Position numbers and translations under genes: made by a program. Positions 13,712-21,900 of a stretch of DNA of 64,000 bases are shown here, piece by piece. How positions within the stretch are numbered: position 1 is the first letter of the stretch; every line of letters begins with the position of its first letter. The DNA comes from Longimicrobium sp. (lineage in GTDB: Bacteria; Gemmatimonadota; Gemmatimonadetes; Longimicrobiales; Longimicrobiaceae), in the NCBI GenBank assembly GCA_036387335.1, contig DASVTZ010000153.1, positions 1 to 64,000 of the forward strand, written 5' to 3'. The notes below the pieces were generated by a model. It saw nothing but the letters and a program-made list of their open reading frames with translations, ran no database searches and was not told the DNA's origin.

Positions 13712-15618
13712 AGAAAGTGCGTGAGTGCGTTAGTGCGTTAGTGCGCTGGTGCGCGGGGGTTTCCTCACGCACTTACGCACTCACGCACTTACGCACCCTT
13801 TTGCTCGTCCTGGCGGCGGGGTGCATCGAGCACGACATGTCTGGCGAGTACGGCGCCAAGGAGAAGCCGGGGCAATGGCCCGCGCTGCGGACGATGTTCG
13901 CCGCTACGGCGCGCAACGCACCCGTGGCGGAGGACGGGCAGTGGGTGATGCCGGCGCGGGACTACGCCAGCACGAGGTTCAGCGGGCTGGGCGAGATCAA
14001 CCGCGGCAACGTGAAGGGGCTGCGGCTGGCGTGGACCTTCTCCGACGGCAACTTCTTCGGGCACGAGGGGGCGCCGCTGGTGGTGGGGAGCACGCTGTAC
14101 TGGGTGAGTCCCTTTCCGAACGAGCTTTTCGCGCTGGACCTGACGAAGCCGGGCGCGCCGGTGAAGTGGCACTACAAGCCACCGGTGCAGATCGCCGCGC
14201 AGGGGGTGGCCTGCTGCGACAAGGTGAACCGCGGCGCCGCGTACGCGGACGGGCGCATCTTCTTCAACACGCTCGACAACCAGGTGGTCGCCGTCGATGC
14301 CGCCACGGGGGCCGAGGCGTGGCGCGTCCGCATCGGCGACATCAACCGCGGCGAAACCATGACCATGGCGCCGCTGGTGGTGAAGGGAAAGGTGCTGGTG
14401 GGGAACAGCGGCGGCGAGATGGGGGTGCGCGGCTGGCTCACCGCCCTCGACGCCGCCACCGGCCGCACCGCCTGGCGCGCCTACAGCACCGGCCCCGACG
14501 CCGACGTGCTGATCGGCCCCAGCTTCAAGCCGCACTACGCGCAGGACCGCGGCAAGGACCTCGGCGTCACGAGCTGGCCGCCGGGCGCGTGGGAGACGGG
14601 GGGCGGCACCGTGTGGGGGTGGATCTCCTACGATCCCGAGCTGGACCTGATCTTCTACGGCACGGGCAATCCTGGCCCCTGGAACCCCGAGCAGCGTCCG
14701 GGCGACAACAAGTGGACGGCCGGGATATTCGCCCGCGACCCGGACACGGGAGAGGCGCGCTGGTTCTACCAGTGGAGCCCGCACGACGTCCACGACTACG
14801 ACGGCGTCAACGAGAACGTCCTGCTCGACCTGCCCATCGGCGGCCGGGTGCGCAAAGTCATCGTGCGCGCGGAGCGGAACGGCTACATGTACGTGCTGGA
14901 CCGCGCCACCGGAGAGGTGCTCTCCGCCGACCCCTTCGTCCACATCACCTCCTCCAAGGGCGTGGACCTGAAGACGGGCGCCTTCCAGCCCAACCCCACC
15001 GCCACGCCGCGGCTGGGGACGGTGGTGCGCGGGATCTGCCCCAGCGCGCCGGGCGCCAAGGACTGGCAGCCGATGTCCTTCTCGCCGCGCACGGGCCTCC
15101 TCTACATCCCGCACAACAACCTGTGCATGGACTACGAGGCGCTGGAGGCCAACTACATCGCCGGCACTCCGTACGTGGGCGCCAACGTCACCATGTACGC
15201 CGGCCCCGGCGGCCACCGCGGCGAGTTCACCGCCTGGGACCCGGTGCGCAGGCGCGCCGCGTGGAAGATCCGCGAGCGCTTCCCCGTGTGGAGCGGCGCC
15301 CTGGCCACGGCCGGCGATGTCGTGTTCTACGGCACCATGGACCGCTGGTTCAGGGCCGTCGACGCCACCACGGGAAAGATCCTCTGGCAGTTCCGCACCG
15401 GCTCGGGCATCATCGGCCAGCCCGTCACCTTTCGCGGCCCTGACGGCAAGCAGTACGTGGCGATCTTTGACGGCGTGGGCGGGTGGCCCGGCGCGGTGGT
15501 CTCCGGCGACCTCTCCACCGAGGACGCGAGCGCGGCGCTCGGATTCGTCGGCGCGATGAGGGACCTGCCGCGGCACACGGAAAAGGGAGGGACGCTGTAT
15601 GTGTTCGCGCTCCCCTGA
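13708..15618 (+). CDS. Lanthanide-type PQQ-dependent alcohol dehydrogenase 2 (lipoprotein)
   Basis: 636-aa tandem paralogue of the preceding gene, highly similar throughout. It keeps Cys169-Cys170, GGEMGVRG, GTGNPGPWN and the Asp363-Tyr-Asp365 lanthanide signature. Differences cluster in the N-terminus, in a segment before ICPSAPGAKDW, and in the C-terminal 40 residues. The first 30 or so codons are made from an 8-bp tandem repeat hairpin (13717-13796), which now supplies the n-region of the signal; the hydrophobic part and lipobox VLAAGC follow. Start codon overlaps the previous stop (ATGA), so the two are co-translated. Duplication with diverged N-terminus suggests subfunctionalisation, or use with different cytochromes. 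Confidence 0.88.
   Translation: MKKVRECVSALVRWCAGVSSRTYALTHLRTLLLVLAAGCIEHDMSGEYGAKEKPGQWPALRTMFAATARNAPVAEDGQWVMPARDYASTRFSGLGEINRGNVKGLRLAWTFSDGNFFGHEGAPLVVGSTLYWVSPFPNELFALDLTKPGAPVKWHYKPPVQIAAQGVACCDKVNRGAAYADGRIFFNTLDNQVVAVDAATGAEAWRVRIGDINRGETMTMAPLVVKGKVLVGNSGGEMGVRGWLTALDAATGRTAWRAYSTGPDADVLIGPSFKPHYAQDRGKDLGVTSWPPGAWETGGGTVWGWISYDPELDLIFYGTGNPGPWNPEQRPGDNKWTAGIFARDPDTGEARWFYQWSPHDVHDYDGVNENVLLDLPIGGRVRKVIVRAERNGYMYVLDRATGEVLSADPFVHITSSKGVDLKTGAFQPNPTATPRLGTVVRGICPSAPGAKDWQPMSFSPRTGLLYIPHNNLCMDYEALEANYIAGTPYVGANVTMYAGPGGHRGEFTAWDPVRRRAAWKIRERFPVWSGALATAGDVVFYGTMDRWFRAVDATTGKILWQFRTGSGIIGQPVTFRGPDGKQYVAIFDGVGGWPGAVVSGDLSTEDASAALGFVGAMRDLPRHTEKGGTLYVFALP
13717..13796. repeat. 8-bp tandem repeat hairpin (family F) inside signal-peptide region
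   Basis: Left arm of GTGCGTGA/GTGCGTTA units and right arm of their complement form a long hairpin around GCGCGGGGG. It lies within the reading frame of the second PQQ dehydrogenase, right after its ATG. The same unit occurs as linear arrays at 18605 and 32415. Confidence 0.85.
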
Positions 15619-15835
15619 CGGGGCCCTCACCCCCCGACCCCCTCTCCCGATAACAGGAGAGGGTGCCCCTCTCGTTATCGGGAGAGGGGGAGAACAGCGT
15701 GCCCAATCCGCACCTGCCCGTAAAAACCGCCCCCTCTCTCGAGAACAGGAGGGCGGAGCCCTCTCCTGTTATCGGGAGAGGGGGCAGCGAGGAACGAGCG
15801 GGGGTGAGGGCCCCCCGCGGCGCCTATTTCTCTTC
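15619..15835. repeat. Family C hairpin repeats, two copies
   Basis: The gap between dehydrogenase 2 and the XoxJ-like gene holds two copies of a GC-rich element built around CCCTCTCCCGATAACAGG and its complement, bordered by CCCTCACCCCC and GGGGGTGAGGGCCCC. Each can fold into a long hairpin. No other gene is seen. Despite the hairpins the flanking genes look like one transcription unit. Confidence 0.8.
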
Positions 15836-16618
15836 ATGATAGCGCTCCTCGCCGCCTGCGCCGAGACGCAGGCGAAGCCCGCCCGCGAGCTGCGGGTGTG
15901 CGCCGACCCGAACAACCTCCCCTTCTCCAACGAAAGGGGGGAGGGGTTCGAGAACCGGCTGGCGGAGATGGTGGCGCGGGAAATGGGGGCGCGGGTGAAG
16001 TACACCTGGTGGGCGCAGCGGCGCGGCTTCATCCGCAACACCCTGCGCGCCGGGGAGTGCGACCTGGTGATGGGGGTGCCCAGCTCCTTCGAGCTCGCCC
16101 TCCCCACGAGGCCGTACTACCGCTCCACCTACGTCTTCGTGTACCGCAAGGATGCGGGGTTCAGGGTGCGCTCGTTCGATGACCCCGTGCTGAAGCGGGT
16201 CAAGATCGGCGTGCACCTGGTGGGCGACGACTACGCCAACACGCCGCCCGCCCACGCGCTCGGCACGCGCGGCATCATCCGCAACGTGCGGGGTTACACG
16301 CTGTACGGCGACTACTCCAAGCCCAACCCGCCGGCCGACATCCTGACGGCGCTGGCGCGCAAGGAGATCGACGTGGCGGTGGTGTGGGGGCCGCTGGCCG
16401 GCTACTTCGCGCCGCGGGCGGGGGTGCCGATGGAGGTCGTCCCCGTCTCGCCGCAGGTCGACCTGCCCTTCCTCCCCTTCGTCTTCGACATCTCGATGGG
16501 AGTGCGGCGCGAGGACGTGAAGCTCAAGGAAGAGGTGGAGGCGATCCTCGTCCGCCGGCGCGCGGAGGTGAACGCCATCCTGGACGAGTACGGAGTGCCG
16601 CGGGCAGGCCGTCCATGA
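15836..16618 (+). CDS. XoxJ/MoxJ-like quinoprotein-associated binding protein
   Basis: 260-aa periplasmic binding-protein fold (SBP_bac_3 type). RVCADPNNLPFSNERGEGF at the start of the mature protein is characteristic of the quinoprotein dehydrogenase-associated binding proteins (TIGR03871, XoxJ/MoxJ). VVWGPLAGYFAP and LPFVFDISMGVR follow in the C-terminal lobe. XoxJ is thought to help mature or activate the dehydrogenase rather than import a solute. The only ATG leaves a very short signal ending LLAAC; upstream is repeat sequence, so the N-terminus may be truncated or start at a non-ATG codon. It follows both dehydrogenases, as in methylotroph xox clusters. Confidence 0.85.
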   Translation: MIALLAACAETQAKPARELRVCADPNNLPFSNERGEGFENRLAEMVAREMGARVKYTWWAQRRGFIRNTLRAGECDLVMGVPSSFELALPTRPYYRSTYVFVYRKDAGFRVRSFDDPVLKRVKIGVHLVGDDYANTPPAHALGTRGIIRNVRGYTLYGDYSKPNPPADILTALARKEIDVAVVWGPLAGYFAPRAGVPMEVVPVSPQVDLPFLPFVFDISMGVRREDVKLKEEVEAILVRRRAEVNAILDEYGVPRAGRP

Positions 16619-16632
16619 CCGGAGGGAGAACG

Positions 16633-17151
16633 ATGCGATCGATGGCGCTGGTTCTGGTCTGCCTGGCGGGGGTGCTCGCGGCGTGCGAGCGCGAGGAGCG
16701 TCCGTCGCGCGACACGCCGCCGGGTGCATCGCCCTTTCCCGCGGTGCAGACGACGGAGCTGCAGGCCGGTCCCAAGACGCCGGACCCGTCGATGGGTGCG
16801 TACCAGGAGAACCGGTTCGCGGTCGGTCAGGGGCAGACCTTCTACGAGCAGTACAACTGCGCCGGGTGCCACTCCGCGGGCGGCGGCGGGGGGATGGGGC
16901 CGCCGCTGAACGACGACGAGTGGATCTACGGGAGCGATCCGGAGAACGTCTTCGCCACCATCGTGGAGGGTCGGCCCAACGGGATGCCCTCCTTCCGCGG
17001 GCGCATCGACCAGGGGCAGATCTGGCAGCTCGTGTCGTACGTGCGCACGCTGAGCGGCCTCACCCCGCCGGACACCTGGCCGGCCCGCGCGGACCACATG
17101 CAGGAGGTCCGCCCCGTGACCGACGCCGCACCCCAGCGCCAGCTCCCGTGA
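16633..17151 (+). CDS. c-type cytochrome lipoprotein, XoxG-like electron acceptor
   Basis: 172-aa lipoprotein cytochrome c: signal with lipobox VLAAC, a linker, then one haem site CAGCH in EQYNCAGCHSAGGGGGM and a distal Met probably in NGMPSFRG. The fold resembles small class I cytochromes. In xox operons the gene at this position (XoxG) takes electrons from PQQ, so this is the likely acceptor from the two dehydrogenases and donor to the oxidase encoded next. GGAGGGAG lies 7 bases before ATG 16633. Its TGA overlaps the GTG of coxB (GTGA). Confidence 0.85.
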   Translation: MRSMALVLVCLAGVLAACEREERPSRDTPPGASPFPAVQTTELQAGPKTPDPSMGAYQENRFAVGQGQTFYEQYNCAGCHSAGGGGGMGPPLNDDEWIYGSDPENVFATIVEGRPNGMPSFRGRIDQGQIWQLVSYVRTLSGLTPPDTWPARADHMQEVRPVTDAAPQRQLP

Positions 17152-18152
17152 GCACGCGCCTTCGTCCCCACGCGTGCGCGGCGGCCGTGCTCCTGGCGGG
17201 GTGCGAGCGCCAGTTCTCGGCCACGCACCCCGTGGGCCCGCAGGCGGAGCGGATCAGCGACCTGATCTGGTTCCTCACCTGGCTGGGCACGGCCGTTTTC
17301 GTGGCGGTGGTGGGCTTCCTCTTCTACGCGCTATGGCGCGGCAGGCGGCGGGCGGAGAGCGCCGCCGGGCCGGAGGCGGAGCGGCGGATGGCGCGGTGGG
17401 TGGGCGGGTCGGTGGCGGCCACGGTGACCATCCTGCTGGTGCTGCTGGTCTACAACTTCTACACGGGGCGGGCGCTGGCGGCCTTCGCCGATTCCAGTGC
17501 GATGACGATCCGCGTCACCGGGCACCAGTGGTGGTGGTCGGTGGAGTACCAGGACCCGCTGTACAGCCGCCGTGTGTCGACGGCCAACGAGATCCACATC
17601 CCCGTCGGACGCAAGGTGCGGCTGGAGGTGCAGTCGCGCGACGTGATCCACTCGTTCTGGGCGCCGAACCTCCACGGCAAGATCGACCTGATCCCCGGGT
17701 ACGGCGGCACCACTTACTTCCGCGCGGACGAGCCGGGCGTCTTCAGCGGGCGGTGCGCGGAGTTCTGCGGCCTTCAGCACGCCAAGATGAACTTCCTGGT
17801 GATCGCGGAGCCGCCGGACCGTTTCGCCGCGTGGTACGAGGCGCAGCTGCGGAGCTCGACCCCTCCCGCCGACTCGATGCAGCAGAAGGGGCAGCAGGTG
17901 TTCCTGTCGAAGCAGTGCGCGATGTGCCACACCATCCGGGGCACGCCGGCCAACAGCCGCATCGGCCCGGACCTGACGCACCTGGCGAGCCGCCGCACGC
18001 TGGCCTCGGGCGCCATTCCCAACACGCGCGGCCATCTGGGCGGGTGGGTGCTGGACCCGCAGAGCATCAAGCCCGGCACCCGCATGCCGCCCAACCAGCT
18101 CGCGAGCGATGAGCTGCAGGCGCTGCTGGATTATCTGGAGAGCCTGAAGTAG
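17148..18152 (+). CDS. ctaC: Cytochrome c oxidase subunit II with fused cytochrome c (caa3 type)
   Basis: 334-aa lipoprotein (lipobox VLLAGC) with two transmembrane helices, then the periplasmic CuA domain. GHQWWWSVEY is the aromatic electron-entry patch; HSFWAP and CAEFCGLQHAKM give the CuA ligands (His, two Cys, Glu carbonyl, His, Met). A C-terminal cytochrome c domain has CAMCH and MPPN near the axial Met. The fusion defines a caa3-type haem-copper oxidase. The GTG start overlaps the cytochrome stop, linking oxidase translation to the alcohol-oxidation genes. Confidence 0.93.
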   Translation: MSTRLRPHACAAAVLLAGCERQFSATHPVGPQAERISDLIWFLTWLGTAVFVAVVGFLFYALWRGRRRAESAAGPEAERRMARWVGGSVAATVTILLVLLVYNFYTGRALAAFADSSAMTIRVTGHQWWWSVEYQDPLYSRRVSTANEIHIPVGRKVRLEVQSRDVIHSFWAPNLHGKIDLIPGYGGTTYFRADEPGVFSGRCAEFCGLQHAKMNFLVIAEPPDRFAAWYEAQLRSSTPPADSMQQKGQQVFLSKQCAMCHTIRGTPANSRIGPDLTHLASRRTLASGAIPNTRGHLGGWVLDPQSIKPGTRMPPNQLASDELQALLDYLESLK

Positions 18153-18158
18153 GGGTGT

Positions 18159-18200
18159 GGGGAATGGGGAATGGGGAATGGGGAATGGGGAATGGGGAAT
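18159..18200. repeat. GGGGAAT tandem repeat, 6 units (family G)
   Basis: Six exact 7-bp GGGGAAT units start just after the coxB stop. The same microsatellite occurs at 37731 and, reversed, at 62758. Confidence 0.95.
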
Positions 18201-18203
18201 CGA

Positions 18204-18399
18204 TGTCATCCTGAGGGAGCCGCCTGACGGGGGTCGGCGGCGCAGGCCGGACTTTCGGCGGCGACTGAAGGATCTAGCCGGCGAGGCGGGAGGACAGGCG
18301 TCACGGGCCGGTCTCCAAGCACGCGCAGTAGATCCTTCGCTCCGCGCCAAAGGGGTGGAGCCGGGGCGAGGACGGTGAGGCGCTTCGCTCAGGATGACA
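18204..18399. repeat. 196-bp palindromic repeat (family A copy 1)
   Basis: Bounded by TGTCATCCTGAG and its complement CTCAGGATGACA, with internal GGATCTAGCCGGCGAGGC and GTAGATCCTTC segments in opposition. Other copies are at 37788, 37991 and 42082. It occupies the coxB-coxA gap and could form a very large hairpin in the operon mRNA. Confidence 0.9.
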
Positions 18400-18509
18400 A
18401 AAGGGGGGTGCCCGCCTCTCCGCGCGAGTCCGCGGAGGCGGACTTCGTGGGGGGCCAGCGGCGAATTCATGCGCTCCTGGGCCGGGGGGATCGGGGTATC
18501 GCCGGCGAC

Positions 18510-18603
18510 GGGCAGACACGCGGGTCTGCCCCTACGGGGTTTGGTGTGCGTCAACGGGCGGTGGAGCGGGGCCGGGCACGGGCGCGATGAATCGCGCCCC
18601 TAC
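18510..18603. repeat. Family B hairpin array, 2 hairpins
   Basis: Hairpins 18510-18535 and 18574-18603 share the CCCCTAC border but have different complementary stems (GGCAGAC/GTCTGCC and GGGCGCGAT/ATCGCGCCC), 64 bp apart. Together with the adjacent repeats they fill the 537-bp coxB-coxA gap; no gene is seen there. Confidence 0.85.
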
Positions 18604-18604
18604 G

Positions 18605-18668
18605 AACGCACTAACGCACCAACGCACCAACGCACCAACGCACCAACGCACTAACGCACTAACGCACT
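18605..18668. repeat. 8-bp tandem array (family F copy 2)
   Basis: Eight units of AACGCACC or AACGCACT end 21 bases before the TTG start of coxA. It is the complement of the unit seen at 13717 and 32415. Confidence 0.9.
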
Positions 18669-18689
18669 TTCTTCGCGCGGAGACCTTCC

Positions 18690-20615
18690 TTGGCCCACAC
18701 CGAAGCCCACGCCACGGCCAGCCTCCTCGACGCCGGCGGGCGGGCGGAGATGGAGCGGAGCTGGCGACCCAAGCCCGGCTTCTGGGGGTGGCTCGTCGCC
18801 GTGGACCACAAGTCCGTGGCGAAGCGCTACATCGCCACAGCCTTCATCTTCTTCCTGCTCGGCGGGCTGGAGGCGATGGTCATGCGCATCCAGCTCGCCC
18901 GGCCGGAGAACGGGCTGCTCTCGCCAGACCAGTACAACCAGCTCTTCACCATGCACGGCACCACGATGATGTTCCTGTTCGGGGTGCCGGTGCAGCTCGC
19001 GGTCGCGCTCTACTTCGTGCCGCTGATGGTGGGGACCCGCAACGTAGCCTTCCCCCGCCTCAACGCGTTCGGCTACTGGACGTACCTCATCGGCGGGGTG
19101 CTGCTGTACTCCGGCTTCATCCTCAACACGGGGCCGGACGCGGGGTGGTTCAACTACGTCCCGCTCTCCGGTCCGCAGTACTCGCCGGGGAAGCGCATCG
19201 ACGTGTGGGCGCAGACCGTGACCTTCACCGAGATCGCGTCGCTGGTGGCGGCGGTCACGCTCATCGTCACCATCCTCAAGCAGCGCGCGCCGGGGATGTC
19301 GCTCAACCGGCTGCCGCTGTACGTGTGGTCGGTCCTGGTGACGGCGGTGGTGGTCACCTTCGCCATGCCCTCGGTGGCGCTGGCCAGCATGATGCTCGCC
19401 ATGGACCGGCTGATCGGCACGCACTTCTTCAACCCGGCGGAAGGGGGCGATCCGCTCCTCTGGCAGCATCTGTTCTGGTTCTTTGGGCACCCCGAAGTCT
19501 ACATCATGTTCATCCCCGCCACGGGGTTCGTGTCCGAGATCATCCCCGTGTTCGCGCGGCGCAAGATGTTCGGGCACACGCCGCTGGTGCTCTCGCTGGT
19601 GGCGACGGGGTTCCTGGCGTTCGGGCTGTGGGTGCACCACATGTTCACCACGGGGCTCCCGCAGCTGGGGCAGAGCTTCTTCACGGCGGCGTCGCTGATG
19701 ATCGCCATCCCCAACGGCGTGCAGATCTTCTGCTGGATCGCGACGCTGTGGGCGGGGCGGCCACGGTTCGCCACACCGCTGCTCTTCGTGATCGGCTTCA
19801 TCGTCCTCTTCGTGTGCGGAGGGATCACGGGGGTGATGGTGGCCTCGGTGCCCTTCGACCAGCAGGCGCACGACACCTACTTCGTGGTGGCGCACCTGCA
19901 CTACGTGCAGATCGGCGCCTTCGTCTTCCCGCTCTTCGGGGCCTTCTACTACTGGTTCCCCAAGGTGATGGGGAGGATGCTCTCCGAAACGCTGGGGAAG
20001 GTGCACTTCTGGCTCTTCTTCGTAGGGATGAACGTCACCTTCTTCCCGATGCACTTCCTGGGGTTCATGGGGATGACGCGCCGCGTGTACACCTATCCGG
20101 TGGAGGCGGGGTGGGCGCCGCTCAACCTGATGGCCACCGTGGGCGCGGCGCTGATGGCGGCGGGGATCCTCACCTTTCTGGCGAACGTCTTCACCAGCGC
20201 GCGACGCGGCGCGCCGGCCGGCGACGATCCGTGGGGCTCGCACACGCTGGAGTGGGGCACCGCGTCACCGCCGCCCGCGTACAACTTCCTCCACATCCCG
20301 GTAGTGCAGGGGCTGTACGCGCTGTGGGAGCGCACCCCCGACCGCCCCGTCGTCACGGGGATGGGGACGCGCCGCCGCGAGATCCTCCTGACCACCGTGC
20401 TCGACGCGGAGCCCGACGCACGCTACGAGCACCCCGGCCCCAGCATCGCGCCGCTGCTCTGCGCGCTGGCGGTGGCGGTGACGTTCATCGGCGGCATCTT
20501 CACCACGTGGGCCTACGTGGTGGGCCCGTCGCTCCTCTTCCCCGCCCTGCTGGTGTGGATGGCGACGCAGGATGAGCCCGAGCGTCCCCTGACCGAGGGG
20601 GAGGAGCCCGCATGA
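18690..20615 (+). CDS. ctaD: Cytochrome c oxidase subunit I
   Basis: 641-aa haem-copper oxidase core subunit with about 12 transmembrane helices. Visible: TMHGTTMMF (low-spin haem ligand His), WFFGHPEVYIMFIPATGF with the CuB His cross-linked to Tyr, HHMFTTGLP (the CuB His pair) and HLHYVQIGAFVFPLFGAFYYW (both haem ligands). This is an A-type enzyme pumping protons with O2 reduction. A C-terminal extension of about 90 residues holds a further pair of transmembrane helices. The start is TTG with GGAG 8 bases upstream. Its stop overlaps coxC (ATGA). Confidence 0.95.
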   Translation: MAHTEAHATASLLDAGGRAEMERSWRPKPGFWGWLVAVDHKSVAKRYIATAFIFFLLGGLEAMVMRIQLARPENGLLSPDQYNQLFTMHGTTMMFLFGVPVQLAVALYFVPLMVGTRNVAFPRLNAFGYWTYLIGGVLLYSGFILNTGPDAGWFNYVPLSGPQYSPGKRIDVWAQTVTFTEIASLVAAVTLIVTILKQRAPGMSLNRLPLYVWSVLVTAVVVTFAMPSVALASMMLAMDRLIGTHFFNPAEGGDPLLWQHLFWFFGHPEVYIMFIPATGFVSEIIPVFARRKMFGHTPLVLSLVATGFLAFGLWVHHMFTTGLPQLGQSFFTAASLMIAIPNGVQIFCWIATLWAGRPRFATPLLFVIGFIVLFVCGGITGVMVASVPFDQQAHDTYFVVAHLHYVQIGAFVFPLFGAFYYWFPKVMGRMLSETLGKVHFWLFFVGMNVTFFPMHFLGFMGMTRRVYTYPVEAGWAPLNLMATVGAALMAAGILTFLANVFTSARRGAPAGDDPWGSHTLEWGTASPPPAYNFLHIPVVQGLYALWERTPDRPVVTGMGTRRREILLTTVLDAEPDARYEHPGPSIAPLLCALAVAVTFIGGIFTTWAYVVGPSLLFPALLVWMATQDEPERPLTEGEEPA

Positions 20616-21220
20616 ACGCCGAGCGCAGCGTGCTGGACGTCTCCGGCCTCCCCAAAGTCGTCTTCGGCCACCGGTCGCTCCTGTGGTGGGGCACGATCGG
20701 CTTCATGGTGATCGAGGGGTTTACGCTGGTGCTGATGGTGGGCGCGTACTTCTACCTGCGCACCGGCGAGATGGGGTGGCCGCCGGGGCGCACCCCCAAC
20801 CCGGATCTGCTGATCTCCACCATCAACACGGTTCTCCTTCTGCTGGTGATGGCGCCCATGCACGCGGCGGGGAAGGCGGCGAAGCGCTTCGACCGGCGCG
20901 GGGTGGGGCGCTGGCTCCTGGTCGCGTGCGCGCTGACGCTGGTGGTGAACGTGCTGCGCTGGTGGGAGCTGCTGGCGCTCAACGTGCGCTGGGACGCGCA
21001 CGCCTACGCATCGGCCGCGTGGGGCGTGGTGGTGCTGCACACGACGCTCATCGTGGTTGATTTCTTTGAGACGGGGACGCTGGCGGCGCTTTTCCTCACG
21101 GGGCATGCGCTGCGCAAGCACTACCCCGACGCGGCCGACGCGGCGTTCTACCAGTACTTCATGTCGCTGGTGTGGGTGCCGATCTATCTGATCATCTACT
21201 GGGGGCCGCGGGTGCTGTGA
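20612..21220 (+). CDS. ctaE: Cytochrome c oxidase subunit III
   Basis: 202-aa membrane protein with five predicted helices. It contains the subunit III core (WWGTIGFMVIEGFTLVLM, HTTLIVVDFFETG with the conserved Asp/Glu, and YFMSLVWVPIYLIIYWGPR at the end). It is shorter than mitochondrial COX3, as in other caa3 operons. Translationally coupled to coxA by ATGA. Subunit III stabilises proton uptake by subunit I. A family D repeat follows. Confidence 0.88.
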   Translation: MNAERSVLDVSGLPKVVFGHRSLLWWGTIGFMVIEGFTLVLMVGAYFYLRTGEMGWPPGRTPNPDLLISTINTVLLLLVMAPMHAAGKAAKRFDRRGVGRWLLVACALTLVVNVLRWWELLALNVRWDAHAYASAAWGVVVLHTTLIVVDFFETGTLAALFLTGHALRKHYPDAADAAFYQYFMSLVWVPIYLIIYWGPRVL

Positions 21221-21278
21221 GGGCCCCCTCCCCCCGGCCCCCTCGCCTGCGGGGGCGCAGGGCGGGTGAGGGGGAGAA
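21221..21278. repeat. Family D GC-rich hairpin
   Basis: Starts at the first base after the coxC stop: a hairpin of CCCCCTCCCC-type and GGGTGAGGGGG-type strands with GCGGGGGCGCAGG between. Similar elements lie at 21840-21900, 29353-29408 and inside the MscS gene end. Confidence 0.75.
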
Positions 21279-21343
21279 TATGGAGCGCGAGGGGCGGGGG
21301 CGGTGTGGCGCTGGGGACGGCAGGAAACAGAACGGGGGCGAGG

Positions 21344-21730
21344 ATGGTGGATACGACGGAGGAGGCGGGACGGGTGCGGGGGGGCCGCGCGATCGCGACG
21401 CTCTGGTTCGCCGTGCTCGCGGGGCCGGTGGCGTGGATGCTGGGGCTGAACGTCCAGTACTCGCTGGTGCGGCTGGAGTGCGAGAACGGTGGGGTCGTTC
21501 CCCTGCACCTGGTGAGCCTCGTCACTTTCTCCATCGCGGCGGCGGGGGGCGTGGTGGCGTGGCGGGAGTGGAAGCGCTCCGGGGGCGTCTGGCCTGGGGA
21601 GGAGCCCGGGGCGATTCCGCGCAGCCGCTTCCTGGCCGCCATGGGGCTCCTGTCCAGCCCGCTGTTCGCACTGGCGATCGCGGCGCAGTGGGTGGCGAGC
21701 TGGTTTTTGAACCCGTGCATGGGGATCTGA
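21344..21730 (+). CDS. Small oxidase-linked membrane protein
   Basis: 128-aa protein with about three transmembrane segments (TLWFAVLAGPVAWMLGL; LVSLVTFSIAAAGGVVAW; LLSSPLFALAIAAQWVASWF). Two Cys (RLECENGG and NPCMGI) face the same side. Its position between coxC and ctaG, and its size, suggest an oxidase assembly or accessory factor, but I do not recognise the family. The ATG at 21344 follows GGGGGCGAGG. Confidence 0.6.
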   Translation: MVDTTEEAGRVRGGRAIATLWFAVLAGPVAWMLGLNVQYSLVRLECENGGVVPLHLVSLVTFSIAAAGGVVAWREWKRSGGVWPGEEPGAIPRSRFLAAMGLLSSPLFALAIAAQWVASWFLNPCMGI

Positions 21731-21900
21731 TGGGGGGCCCTCACCCCCGCTCGTTCCTCGCTGCCCCCTCTCCCGATAACAGGAGAGGGCTGCGCCCTCA
21801 CGTTATCGAGAAAGGGGGCGGGTCCCGTCGCTTGCACGGTGTTCTCCCCCTCCCCCGCCCTGCGCCCCCGCAGGCGGGGGAGGGGGCCGGGGGGTGGGGG
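21731..21900. repeat. Family C and D hairpins before ctaG-like gene
   Basis: One family C element (around CCCTCTCCCGATAACAGG) followed by a family D element. The second overlaps the likely 5' end of the next gene, making its start uncertain. Confidence 0.75.

Noticed and set aside
15619-15835. Hairpins considered as a CRISPR array.
   Set aside because: Units are palindromic and unevenly spaced, with no unique spacers and no cas genes nearby.
18510-18603. Family B clusters considered as CRISPR because of regular spacing.
   Set aside because: The spacers are similar to each other and the repeated parts differ in stem, the opposite of a CRISPR array.
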